From Diplocarpon mali (Eukaryota > Ascomycota > Leotiomycetes > Helotiales > Drepanopezizaceae), in the NCBI GenBank assembly GCA_024741835.1, contig JAENRP010000114.1, positions 923 to 48,569 on the forward strand: DNA of 47,647 bases. Direction: 5' to 3'. The translations under genes were made by a program, and so were the position numbers. Shown piece by piece: positions 12,646-24,135 of the stretch. Under the pieces are notes generated by a model. It made no database searches and had not been told where the DNA came from. It saw nothing but the letters and a program-made list of their open reading frames with translations. Position 1 is the first letter of the stretch, and every line of letters begins with the position of its first letter.

Positions 12646-12815
12646 GGGGTGATTTTTTTTTTCACCTTTATTATAGGGTGATTTNNNNNNNNNNNNNNNN
12701 NNNNNNNNNNNNNNNNNNNNNNNNNNNNNNNNTTTACACTTCCATTAAGGGGTGATTTTTTTTTACTCCTAGGCCAGGCCCGCGAGTTGATTTTGACTTA
12801 CTAAGGGGTGGATTT
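12646..12815 (+). repeat. Copia-1 3' end with 54-bp-family repeat units and an assembly gap
   Basis: At least three GGTGATTT-started units lie here, at about 12648, 12677 and 12752. The last carries the full core ACTCCTAGGCCAGG..CGCGAGTTGATTTTGAC. Long T runs and a 48-N gap interrupt it. It probably belongs to the start of the Copia-1 3' LTR, because AAGGGG/TG looks like a polypurine tract followed by an LTR start, but no matching 5' LTR is seen in this window. Confidence 0.5.
12685..12732. other. Assembly gap (48 N)
   Basis: Forty-eight undetermined bases lie inside the repeat-rich 3' end of Copia-1. The gap falls within a tandem repeat, so its true length may differ. Confidence 0.95.
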
Positions 12816-14299
12816 CCTACTTTAGAGTAGAGCGCGCTAGCGAACTCTACTCTATTTCTAATATCTGCAGGTTGATTTTTCATACGAAACTGTAAATTAT
12901 AACAAAAGTTATAACATTATATGTATTGCTGGCGAGTACCTTTAAAGGTCTCCTTAAAGGGGTATATTGCAAGTATGCCTATCATATATTTATCATATGA
13001 TCTATTATATAATACATTATATATATAATATATTATATGACTTGCCATATGACTTAGCGGCTTCGCTAAGAAGCCCGCTTACCTTAAGTAGCTCATAGTT
13101 AGAGAGCTCTTATGAATCAAGACATCCAACATCGTCGTTTGCACCTCATACTTCTTCGTGCCCTCTTCTAGTTTACTATCAAGTTCACTATCAGAGAACC
13201 TCATTGCTACAACTTATAAAAGTCCTTTATTCCTTAGATCAGAGTCTAATCTATACCTTATTTAGTAGCTGTTTCTATTAGATACTAGGCAACAATGTTT
13301 TTTAGGAGGCGCTAAAGCAAATAGAGTCGCCTTGGGATACGATAACTTAATACCTATACGCAGTATCTCCTGCGAAACTGCAGATTCTTCAGATTCTTTA
13401 GATTCTTCCAAGGAGTTTTCAGAGCTAAGTACTCTTAGTTATAAATTACTAAACCTTGGGTTGAATAAAGTTGGAACTTTTCAAAAGCTTTAAAAGGGTT
13501 TTGCAAGACCTTTCCTATAAATGCTATTTTTATAGACCTTTATTTATATATCTTAGAATCATCTGGATATATCTATGTTTAAATAAAATGTTTAAGAACA
13601 AATGTAACGGAAAATAAGGCAGGTTATGTACAAAAGGAAAAAGAGTAGGGGAATAGTTAAATTTCAATGCCTTGCAGCTTTTAAAGGCTTTATTTTCTAA
13701 TAGCTAAATGTAATGAAAAGGATTATACTCAATAACTGCTACTAAATAGTAAGATGCTTAGTATAATTGAATAAATAGTCGCTCTTGCCAAAGAGAGCTG
13801 ATCTTAGAATAAGGAATCTAAGACGATTCTATTTAACTAGACGCCTTCTCAAAAATATACTTACCTAAGACATCGAAGGGATAACTAATAATTAAGATGT
13901 AGATTAGACTCCTTCCTAAGGAATCATAGTCCTAGGTATAAAGGGCTAAACTCTAAATCTAAGGAATTTTGATACTAGTTTCTACTACCCAATCCGACTA
14001 TTGCGTTTTTCACTTATACTATATAGTTTAGAAATAAAATAGTATATTAGAAGGAAAAAACTATAGTCGCCTTAAAGTAATGACGCTCTTTTATAGAGAA
14101 CCGTTTACTAGCCAACTTGCTAATCTAATATAGACTTCAGAGCAAGGAGATAGGATAAAAGCTTGGCTTATCTTATATAAAGATTCCTAGTATAAGGCGC
14201 TTGGTAGCAATGTATGATTGGATGCAATACAAAGGGGTATTATATACAAAACAGAGGCAGGCCTAAATTCATATATATAAACAAAGAGAGACCTATACT
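12816..14299. other. AT-rich sequence between retrotransposons
   Basis: No gene can be supported. A very AT-rich palindromic stretch lies at about 12980-13040, followed by a perfect hairpin CTTAGCG-GCTT-CGCTAAG at 13053-13070. Around 13,090-13,440 the minus strand has a fairly open, Ser/Glu-rich frame (SENSLEESKESEESAV, later RFSDSELDSKLEEGTKK) with a few stops. It could be the remnant of a captured gene or transposon N-terminus, but no family is recognised. Confidence 0.4.
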
Positions 14300-14380
14300 T
14301 GTAGGTGCTGTACTGGTATTGATAATTCACAGTGAAATAAGGTGTTTAAGACAATCAAGTATGGTTATATTATAAAGTCT
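14300..14380. repeat. Left piece of an older LTR split by Copia-3
   Basis: This piece is collinear with, but diverged from, the start of the Copia-3 LTR (for example CTGTACTGGTATTGATAATT versus CTATACTGGTAATCGATATT). It stops at AGTCT (14376-14380), where the Copia-3 LTR begins. Its continuation is at 22394-22627. Confidence 0.6.
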
Positions 14381-14679
14381 GTATAGGTTCTATACTGGTA
14401 ATCGATATTCACGTGAATATAGTTAAGTACTTATTATCAAAAAGAATCTATTATAATATCTGTCTATTTCTATATAACTGAGATAATACCTTTATAGCTA
14501 TAAATGTCCTCCCTCCTATAGTCCCTCTTAGCCGCATATAGATATCTTTCTAAAGTCCTCCGGCTGAATAGCCGTCCGAAATATATACGAAACCCCTTAT
14601 ATCGCATATGGTACAGCTATATAGGATAACCCTAGGAACAAGGGCAGCTTGCCTCTTGCATAGGAATCTGCGTACTAAT
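14381..14679 (-). repeat. Copia-3 3' LTR
   Basis: Pairs with 22095-22393; it starts GTATAGGTTCTATACTGG and ends TCTGCGTACTAAT. Differences from the other copy are transitions. The outermost left part retains C/G states (TTCACGTGAAT here, TTTATATAAAT in the partner). Confidence 0.85.
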
Positions 14680-15329
14680 ACTAGCAGTACTTTCTTTTAA
14701 AAAGACCTTTTCAACTCGTATAAGGAAGTACGCAAAACAGGTATATAATAGAGGCAGATCGGTAGCAAATAATCAACTGGCAATAAAGAATAAAATAGCA
14801 AAGACAAATAGCTTAATAGCAAAAGCAAGTATAATAAGTGATAAGAATAGTATATAAGAAATAGAATAGCAAAGATAAAGGCAAATAGTAAAGAGGGAAA
14901 GGAAAGGTATTTAAGTAATAGAAGTAATCTAAAGTCTTTATTCAAGCCTTATAAAGGTGCGATTATAATTCAGTTGCGTTTTAGTAGGTTTAAGATTCTT
15001 TATTAAAGAGTTATCTAAAGTTATAATCCACTATGGCTATAAATTATAATAATCTATAGAAGGGAAAAGAGGGGCCTTTAAGAAGGCATATATATTAAGC
15101 TTCCCTCCTCCTTTAATCTCTTAACTCTAACTCCTACTTCTTATAAGTAGGTCGATTCTCCCTCTTGCTTTTAAGTTGATTAACCCTATAGTAGATCTTA
15201 TCTCATATTATCCTATTAATACTATTATTATTATTAGTAAGTATTCCGATTATTAGCCGACCCTTTCTAATATATATATCGCTAACTTAGATAGTACTCG
15301 AATGCAATCCAAAAGACCTACCTAAGGCG

Positions 15330-16300
15330 TTTTAAGTACTTTGCGTACATTATGCGCAAGTAATATTAAGAAAGGAGGCTAATAAGAATAATACCAGCTA
15401 TATATACGCATTTAATACTCTCACTTTTAAGAAGTATAACTACTATATTATACAATAGGTAAAGTATATTTTAGTAAGTGCCCTCTAATATCCTCTTACT
15501 TTAATAACCTTTAATAAATATCCGTTTTAAATACCTATCTAGGCTTAAGATAAGTATATCATCCTTTAAGATACTTATATTAGCGGCAATATTAAAGCAA
15601 TTTAAAAGGCAGCCTAAATCCTATCTAAAGAGACTTAGATATAAATCTCTATAGTCCTAAAGACTTAAGATGCCCTTTAGCTAGCCTAGCTAAACGAAGC
15701 TTATGCCCTCTACTATAGTATCAACCTTGCGAATACCTAGTAAGCTATAAGTGCCTTTAAATCTATTTAATATTAATAATTAACTATTCGCAGGATCTAT
15801 TATACGCTATCTAAGGCGGTAATGCTGCCCTTAGGCGTCTTAAGACTTAAGGCGCCGAGGTGCTTAGCGCCCTCTAATGTATAAAGGGATTATCTAGCTT
15901 AGCTAAAGGCCATTCTTAAGCTCCCTTTAATAATATCTGCTGCTAAAAGGGCAAGGGTAAATAAGTCCCTTCTAAGGGCTCTCTAAAGGGCAAGGATCTA
16001 GATCTTAGTGATTTGGATAAATTGAATCTAAAAGAGATCGCAGCCGCTTTTGCTTAAGTATAAGCTTAAGAGGAGCAGGCCAACTTGGCCGCTACTTTAG
16101 GTAGTAAGGCTTCTAAGCCTTAGGAGTTTAGGGATCTATGCCTTAGAAATCCTAGTGCTTAAGATAGGTGCTTATTAAAGGTAGAATCGTTAATAGATCG
16201 TTATCTTTAGCAATATAATAATCGCTACTTTACTATAACCTCCTTCTTAAGTACTACTTAAGTGATAAAAAAATGCAAGTACGCGCAGGTAAGTAAGAAA
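15330..16300 (+). pseudogene. Unidentified plus-strand coding relic antisense to Copia-3
   Basis: A plus-strand frame reads GGNAALRRLKT, GSLKGKDLDLSDLDKLNLKE, IAAAFA, EEQANLAATLGSKASKP, EFRDLCLRNPSA and QYNNRYFTITSFLSTT, interrupted only by TAA/TAG (about a dozen), never TGA, as expected if each was CAA or CAG before RIP. An upstream stretch (about 15,340-15,770) is readable in a neighbouring frame. The acidic, Ala/Glu/Leu-rich composition argues that this was real protein. It lies between the Copia-3 pol end and its 3' LTR, on the opposite strand from pol. It may be an antisense extra ORF of the element or a separate gag-like insertion. The family is not recognised. Confidence 0.6.
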
Positions 16301-16429
16301 AGATAAAAAGAAGGTAGTAATAGCAAGTATAGGAATATATCTTGTAGTAAAAAAATAAAAAAATAAATAAAAAAATTGCTAATAGCTTGCAATTAAAAAT
16401 ATCGGATATTATTAATCTAAGACCTTTTT

Positions 16430-19400
16430 AAGTCTGATTATGCCCTAATAGGCCTTTATACCTATCCCTCCTTTTTAATAGTTATCGAATTAGTATCTAC
16501 CAGTTGCTAAAGGGCCTAATTTAGATTAGCCTTTATTATAGCATTAGCAGGGTTACTAGCGCTATTAATCCAATGTATCTCTATAAGCTCCCTATTCTCG
16601 TATGATTATTAAATAGCCATTATATCAATTATCAATCGCTTCTCCTTTATAGTGCCTAATTTAATAATATACTTATATAAGAAGAGGGAATCTATATATA
16701 TAATAGTAAGAAGGCGGGGTAGACTTAGCCTAGCTATTACTATATCGATCATTATAGCTATAGAAACTAGCATATTAATACCCGCTACTATAGTATATAG
16801 TTCGGATGCTAGTATAGCTTTTATCACTCTTTTATACTTCGTTAAGCTATAGTATAGAATATTGCCTTTTAAAGTAAACTGCGATTCTCCTTCCTCTTTA
16901 ATAGCTAGTATAATAATATAGCCGATCTGCGAGCTTAAATCCTTATTATTAGCAAAAGATCTATTAACAAATGCGAATAGCTTAGCATTTTGCAAATTAA
17001 TAGCAAGGTAGGTCAGGCCTCTTTTAAGGTTATTTTAGATCTATTTAAGTCGCTTATTCAGATTCTCTATATTCTAAACTATCGGATCCTAATATTAGGC
17101 TATAGCTAATAAATCGAAGGAAGCTTCTAATTAGCAGATCGTAGCTAAATAAGCTCCTCTTACTCTTTGCTTTAAGTATTATTGCTTATAGCCCTTTTAA
17201 GAAGTATCGACTAGTTCTAGCCTTTGGCCTTAGCCCTTTTATTATATATATACTATATCCCCTTCCTAGGAAATAATACACTTATTAAAAGCTAGTAATT
17301 TAATGCTCGACAGGTACTATATTAGCTTTATAAGGAATCTTACCCTTTTAATCTCGTCCTCCTCCTTTTTTAAAAAGTCTACTTCTCCGAATATCAAAGT
17401 GTTATCCATTTATATTCCTACTATACCGAAAAAAGGAGAAGTACTTAAGGTTAATAATAGACAGGGGTTATAAGTTGAATTAGCTATACTAAGATTACTA
17501 CGATAGTACTTATAATAGGTGCTAAACTAGTGATTTCCTAATTTGGGAATGCTATAAAGCAGTAGCACTACTTTAAAGACTATACCTATAGGGAATAGCT
17601 TAATAATATCTTATAAAGGAAATACAAATATATCGCATAGTAGCTTTAAAGCTACCTAAGTATATGCTTATATAATATCCTATAGGCCGAGAATGCCCTT
17701 CTTGCCCTATTCTTTAAAGTATTCTTAAATTGATGCCGAAAGTGATACTAAAAGGCGTTAGCTTACTTATTAAATAGTTAGGAATTAAGTGATTATGCCT
17801 TCCTCCTTCTTACTAATATCATTCTAGGCCTATACAATTAAGCGTGATTTCTCGAATAGGTAATCTATCTCCTTTCCCTTTATCTTATTAACTATTCTCG
17901 ATTTAAAGATCCTTTTACCTTTTATAATAGGGTCATTTTTATTTATTGGTACGAATACCCCCCTGTTTATTAGCCCTTAGTACTCCTTTAAGCGAGATTG
18001 CTAGAAAGGGCGCCTAAGAGTAGTAATCTTGCCTTCTGCCTATAGCTTCTGCGATAGTTCCTAGTCCTTATTCTCCTTCTCTATTAGGAATACCTCTAAT
18101 TTAGCTATATATAGCTTATCGTCTACTCTAAAGGATATCTATATCTTAGTATTATAGTTATTATTAATTATAAGAAGGCCGGAAATAGGCTTAATAAAAG
18201 GAACCTCTACTCTTAGCGATTGCTTACAGCTATTAAGTTGCGGCTTAACTAAGCGAGAGGGCTTTACTTCTTTATTAATGTCGGTTATATTCTACTCCCT
18301 TTTAATAGTCGTTCGATCTTTAGGTTCAATTCCTCTAATTTCCTTTAAGCAGTTTTCTTTATTATCGATTTTAAATAGGCGTACGCTTATCGACTTAAAG
18401 TACTTTATTCTACCGCCGATATTGACTATATAGGTTTCGTTTTCTAAGCCTAGGAACTCGAATAGGCCTATCTATCCTCCCTTCTCTTAATATACTAATA
18501 CTAGGTCTTTTAGCCTTAAATTGTAGATATAAGTGGTTCTAGGGCTATTCTTTATACTTAAAGCGTTATTAACCTTATAAGTAGTATAGATCTTCTTCAC
18601 TTCCTTTATAGCCTTCTTAATTATTACTACCCTCTATTCTACTAACGGATTTAGTAGATCTAGTTCAATTAGCCTTAGATATGCCTTAAAAATAAGCAAG
18701 GTAGGAATCATCCTATTAGGTCCTACTATATCATTTACTACTTTAATAGCCATTTGCAACCTTTTATTATCGCTTAATCAAAGGTATTTAGCCGTTATTA
18801 TTTTAAAGGCATATCTTAAAGGGCGATAATACCATTCGACCTTGCTAATAGAGTAATGCGCCTCTATAAGAACCAATTTAAGGATTATTCCTACCGATCT
18901 TAAAGAGCTTCTAAACTCTGCTAAGTTGAAGTTAGTACTATAGTTGTATATTATAAAATCAAAAGGTCTAATATACGTATCTAGCTAAGCTAATTTAAAG
19001 GCTTGAAATACTGCGTCAGCTGAATATGCTCCTATTCCCTTCCGTAAGAACCTTACGGCTTTAAATCCTATCGCTTCATTAACTATATAGAAGGCGTTCC
19101 TTCTATTGAACTAAGCAATATCAATATATATAGTATAATTAAAGTTGATATCGTTTTATAGCTTAAATCAGAATCTATAAGGAGCGTTAGCGTAGAGTTA
19201 ATAATATTAGCATATTTCCCTTACTCTTATTATAATACTAAAGTCGACGTTATAACCGGCCTAGTTTAAGAGGTATTTAAGGCATTTTACTAATAGATAT
19301 CCGAATCTTTTATATAGCCTTTGGATCTCTATTTCTATTAAGTGGCATATATTGATTATACCTTTTAAAGTTATTAGAAGTTACTCTATTATATTAAGTA

Positions 19401-22050
19401 GGAGCTATAGGTACTTATATTTTCTAATAATTAAGTATTTCTCCTTACCAATTATAAGCAAATTGCATAGATTATTATATTTAGCTCCTATTTTATCGAG
19501 TTATTATAAGCAGATTAAAAATAGTATATCTGCCTTTATAATTAAGAACTTTATAAGGCCTGCCGGTATTCGAATAGTTGTCTTACCAATTGCATTTCGC
19601 AAACCTACCCTAAAGGTAATTTTATACTTTTCAGCGCTGAGTAGAGCTAGAACTGCGTCCTATATATTTTACAAGGCTTTGAATTAATTGATTCCTCTTA
19701 CATTTTTTATTTAAGGCGCCTATATTAATCAGGAATCCTTAAAAGAATTAATCCATCTACTAAGTTATAAATACCTTAGGGTCCGTTTATATTAGTTTAT
19801 TAACCCTTATTATTAAGAGGTATTTAGCCTTCTACTTTTCAAGCTAATCAAGCATAGTTCTTAAGTCATACTCCTTTTCAAAAGCTAGGAATACTATAGT
19901 AAAGTTGATATTACTATTCTTAAGGTTACTAATTGCTTAGTCCTCCTCTTCTAAAGACGTTTCCTATTTATCTTTATCAGTCCTATTGCCTTTTAAATAT
20001 ACTCTATTATCTTCTTAAGCTAAGTATGCCTTATATATTTTATCTATTAGCTTATACCCTTCGGCTCGTCGGCTTGCTATATAGCAAGACTTCTAGGCGG
20101 CTCTTTCTTCTTCTAAGTGCTTGCTACTATAGCAGTCCTTTTTCTGGCATATAATGCACCCTATATAGCCTAGTTTTAATTAAAAGGTTATTCCTCTCTT
20201 ATTACCTTAGGCAAATTTCATCTTTCTATTTGAAAAGTGCGCTATAGATTGCCCTTACTCCTTAGCTAAATGATATTAAGGTCTATTAGTAGCTGAACTA
20301 AGGTACTAAGGTCTAAATGGTCTATCTTAGGCAACTACTCTTGCGCAAGCTTATAAGCTATCTAATAGGGCTAGGAATATTACTAATAGCTTAAAAAGTG
20401 CTATTTAAAAGAGCCGATTCTTAGAAATACCTTATATAAGTCTATCTCTAATCGATCGATCGTTCCTTATATTAATATATAGGCCTAATTACAAGTTCTA
20501 TAGCTCCTTAGTATAGTTTTCGAATTAGGTTAGGATCGGTTTCCCCCTCTAATAGTCTTCTTATTAAAATAGGTCAAATGTCAGCCGAAACCACCTCCTT
20601 AAGAATCTGCTACTTCTCTCTTCGGTCTTATAATTAGCCCGAATGGCCTTTACTAACTTAGCAAATTTAAAGTTCTTATTTTACAAGTACTAATAGTAGT
20701 ATATTAAGGCCGAGTCTTATAGTATAGATAGAAAGGCTTTATACTATATGCTTTAGTCTACTAAGGCTCTTTAATACAAATCGGCGAATATATAAAGCTT
20801 CTTATTAAAGTGATCTTTCCCGCTTAAGTACTAAGTCTCTTTAATATACATCTTACTTAGATTTATAAGGGTTTTGGCCTAATCTGAAGTCAAAGGTTCT
20901 ATAATATATTAGGATAGTTAAGTATCGCTTTAATTAAGGTCTAGAAGCGCTTTTAAACCCCTTCTTATAGCAAAGGGTAGTAACAATCCATCTTTTAATT
21001 AAATTAGTAGTATTAGTATTAGATTTAGAATCTTTAGGTATTATAAGACTAAGGTTCGTCCTAATTAAAATTAATAAAGTATTCTTTTAAGGTTATACTA
21101 TTTAATTATTTATCTTAGAGTATCTACTTTATATAGGTTATCTTATAAAGTATTATTATTATATCTAAGGTATCCTTACTAAAGCAAGTCTTAGCGTAAT
21201 ATCTCCTATTTAGCTATAGTAACCCTTTAAGCAGGTAGCTCGCTTATTCGCATAGACTTAGCAAATTCTAAAGTAGACCTTATTCTATATTTTGGAGATT
21301 ATACTATAACTGAGTTTAGTACTTCTTAAGTCTATAACTCTAGCTAGTCTTCTAGCTACTCGTTTCCTTCTTAGTATATTATATCGAAAAGTGCCTAGCC
21401 GATTGAAACGCCCTTCCTGCGCTAAATGTATACTCTATAGTACTAAAGGTTATCCTTTAAGCGTTATCGAATATCCTTATCTAACGATTTAAAGTCGCTA
21501 ACTATCCAATCTTAGAACTCCTCTTAAAAGTCTTTAGCAAGGTATAACCCTCTCCTTTTGCCATTTTATAATATCTTCCAAAAGTTCTCTATATATTAAT
21601 CTTTTAATCTAAGGGCCTCTTCGCTAGGTTGATCCTCCTAGGGTCTTATATCCCTTTTAAGGTCCTTTAATATCTAGGGTTGCCTTAGATTAAATAGTAT
21701 TAATAGTCTCCCCTTAATCATTTCCTAATATTATCCAAATATTGCTCTACGCCTTAATAGGGTCCGAAAGAAGTCCGATATAGTCGTATTTTACATATTA
21801 TTATACTATTATCTAATTATAGTCGAGATACTAATTGCACTTCGGTTTTGCCTTAATTATAATATATAATAGAACGCAGGTAGAAGAGGATAGTATCTAC
21901 CTTTAAAGTAATAACTCTAGCTAGATTCGCGTACCTTTCGCCTTTTCCCTTCTAATAGTAACTAATATTACTTCGTACGTTTGAATTAGTATTTAAAGTA
22001 AGCTAGAAATACAATCAAGTACTCCTTAAAATTAAGAAAGAATTCTTCAG
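16430..22050 (-). pseudogene. Copia-3 gag-pol relic (RIP-degraded)
   Basis: Minus strand, right to left. The gag end has a zinc-knuckle-like CIICQKKDCYSSKHLEEERA (about 20,100-20,160). The integrase/linker zone has GPNRMIPTLLIFKAYLRL (about 18,660-18,730). RT lies at about 17,200-18,000. The RNase H zone has the longest uninterrupted stretch (16609-16995, 128 codons) containing NRSFANNKDLSSQIGYIIIL, ASELYTIVAGI and IDSLFLYKYIIKLGTIKEKR, followed by SYENRELIEIHWI and SNPAN. These match the RNase H end of a common fungal Copia lineage (SKSLYxCLVKLGT..EKRLMID). Other segments are broken by stops. Confidence 0.82.
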
Positions 22051-22094
22051 TTTAATAACCTTACTATCTATAGTAAAGGTACTACTACTAATTA

Positions 22095-22393
22095 GTATAG
22101 GTTCTATACTAGTAATCGATATTTATATAAATATAGTTAAGTACTTATTATTAAAAAGAATCTATTATAATATCTATCTATCTCTATATAACTGAGATAG
22201 TACCTTTATAACTATAAATGTCCTCTCTCCTATAGTCCCTCCTAGCCGCATATAGATATCTTTCCAAAGTCCTCCGGCTAAATAGCCGTCCGAAATACAT
22301 ACGAAACCCCTTATATCGCATATGGTATAGCTGTATAAGATGACCCTAGGAATAAGGGCAGCTTGCCTCCTGCATAGGAATCTGCGTACCAAT
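22095..22393 (-). repeat. Copia-3 5' LTR
   Basis: Pairs with 14381-14679. Its right, outer end keeps C states (GTACCAAT) where the left copy has T. A 72-codon minus-strand frame crossing this LTR is a by-product of its sequence, not a gene. Confidence 0.85.
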
Positions 22394-22627
22394 AGTCTGT
22401 CATTCTGTAAAGGGCCTGTATCGTAGCTAAATACATCTGAATCGTCTCCCCTTCTGTATCCCTCCTAGCTCATAGAACTCGCCAGGAAGAGAATCCCACC
22501 GATGGTCTCGGCTATATCTCCTCCTAGACGTCTCTAAATCACATACGGTTTCCGTATGAAGTGTATCGACAAGGTAATCCTTGGGGCAAGGGGATGAGGT
22601 GCCAGATCTGCAATCTACCTACCAATA
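22394..22627. repeat. Right piece of the older LTR split by Copia-3
   Basis: Begins with AGTCT, the second copy of the candidate target duplication, and stays collinear with the diverged Copia-3 LTR: TCCCTCCTAGC, TCACATACGG..., ending CTACCTACCAATA (compare CTGCGTACCAATA). Together with 14300-14380 it gives about 310 bp, close to the 299-bp LTR length. Confidence 0.6.
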
Positions 22628-24135
22628 GTGCTAGAAGGGCTCTCTAAACTCTTTATTTCTTTCGTAGTAGACCTATAAATCCACTGCTTGCCTCTATACT
22701 TAACATCATACTCGTGACTGCACAGAGTGTCTTTGTATTGTTCCTAACTCTAAGATAAGCCTTCCTGCTAACAGCAACCTAATAATACCAACCGTTTTAT
22801 TGGTTAGCAGTGGCTATCATTTAATACCATTTTTCAACTTCTATCTTTTTGGGATAAATCTTTGAAACTAGGGCTGAGTCTTCAAAATGTATGCTTTTCC
22901 CTCTCTTTTCCTCATGTACTATGACTTGCCTTGTTCCATCTTATTACTATTATTAAGCTCTTTCCTTAATTATACATAGAAATTTAAATAATCCTAAAGT
23001 ATAAAAGTAGAGGTCCAAAGTAGAAGGTATACATAAAAGAGGTAGTGAAAACTTTTATTCTAAAGCTTTTGAACAGTTCTAGCTTTATTCGAGTTGGAGG
23101 TTGATATTTCACAATCGAAAAGACCTAATCTTAGTTCTATAGACTCTTTTAAAATATTTTATAGTTTCGTCAGAGACAACGCGTAAAGGTTTTGAGCCAT
23201 TGTCTCCATTGCTGACCCTTTATTTTATAATGAAACTGACTGAATCTAAAGGTGTAGATTTCAAGTTCTATGGAGCTGTTGGAGGTATATACAACGTACG
23301 ATTACATAAGCACAATCCTTGTACACTCTAACAGAAACGGTATCAAAGCGCAAGTTTCTCTACCTATATTCTTTAGCACAAATGGCTTACTCTGTATTAG
23401 AATATTAGTTAGTAGAGAAAATTAATTATTTCATAAACTTTGTAGTTTTATATTCCGATTCCTGCAGGCGTTCTATAAAATACATGGTATGTGGCTACTC
23501 TGTCGCCTGCTGATTTTCCTTATTTACATATTTAAAACTATTAATTATCGTATACCAAGGCATCAACCATTCGTATCACCACTTAATTGCTGCACTGCGG
23601 ATCCTCTATGGCAAAATCGAAGTTGTGTCATATGAATATCAATTATACTACTGATTTCACAGTAATAATCTCTGTATCATAGAGTCGCTGGTAGCAAGAG
23701 ATTGATCTGAATGATATAAGTCAATAAAATTCTACAAGACTGAGGAGAGCTAGAATGATATAGAGAGATGCATAACCATCAACCATCAACCTTTAAGTTA
23801 GAAGATAGAAGATAATAACAAAAGCAATTCCCACTCCAAAATCTCCTCCTTGCTATGGTATCTTATATGTGCATGTCTTTAGCGCCAAGTCTGACCTTGC
23901 CAGGATGAATACCGCGGTTAAACCACGGCGTTACAAGGGTCCACAACATAGTGACTTTATTGTCAGAGCCGCATCTTGAAATTCACCAACCCCCCTACTC
24001 AGCCTTGGATACTTCCATAACTTACCTCACCTTGTCACAAACTGCCTGTGAAACAACTATCTTGTCCTGAAATTCCGTTCTCTCTAAAGAATTGGGGTTT
24101 CCACCGTGTAAACAACGCAACAACGCAACTACGCA
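22628..24135. other. Transition from RIP block to gene-rich DNA; TAF12 upstream region
   Basis: A short stretch (about 22637-22680) resembles 1498-1542 (GGGCTCYCTAA..., CTTTATTTC, TAGACCTATA), so it is a dispersed repeat fragment. From about 22.75 kb the sequence is still AT-rich but no longer shows recognisable transposon frames. A near-perfect 17-bp palindrome CCGCGGTTAAACCACGG lies at 23922-23938, about 200 bp upstream of the TAF12 start. No gene or RNA was found. Confidence 0.5.

Larger units (their letters stand above)
14381..22393 (-). mobile_element. Copia-3: LTR retrotransposon, RIP-degraded
   Basis: Two direct repeats of about 299 bp (14381-14679 and 22095-22393) bound an 8.0-kb element whose gag-pol is on the minus strand. 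AGTCT is present immediately outside both ends (14376-14380 and 22394-22398), a candidate target duplication. With this boundary the LTR ends are not TG..CA, so the exact ends may be off by one to three bases. The element interrupts an older related LTR, whose two pieces flank it in register. All coding parts carry many stops. Confidence 0.82.

Noticed and set aside
12685..12732. CRISPR-like spaced repeats around the N gap
   Set aside because: Spacing is irregular, the units belong to the 54-bp transposon repeat family, and the genome is eukaryotic.
14697..14945. Leu/Tyr-rich 82-codon minus-strand ORF inside Copia-3
   Set aside because: Low-complexity translation of AT-rich RIP sequence; no domain and no support for expression.
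16652..16852. Plus-strand small ORF with a hydrophobic product
   Set aside because: It is the antisense of the Copia-3 RNase H relic, which has clear Copia motifs.
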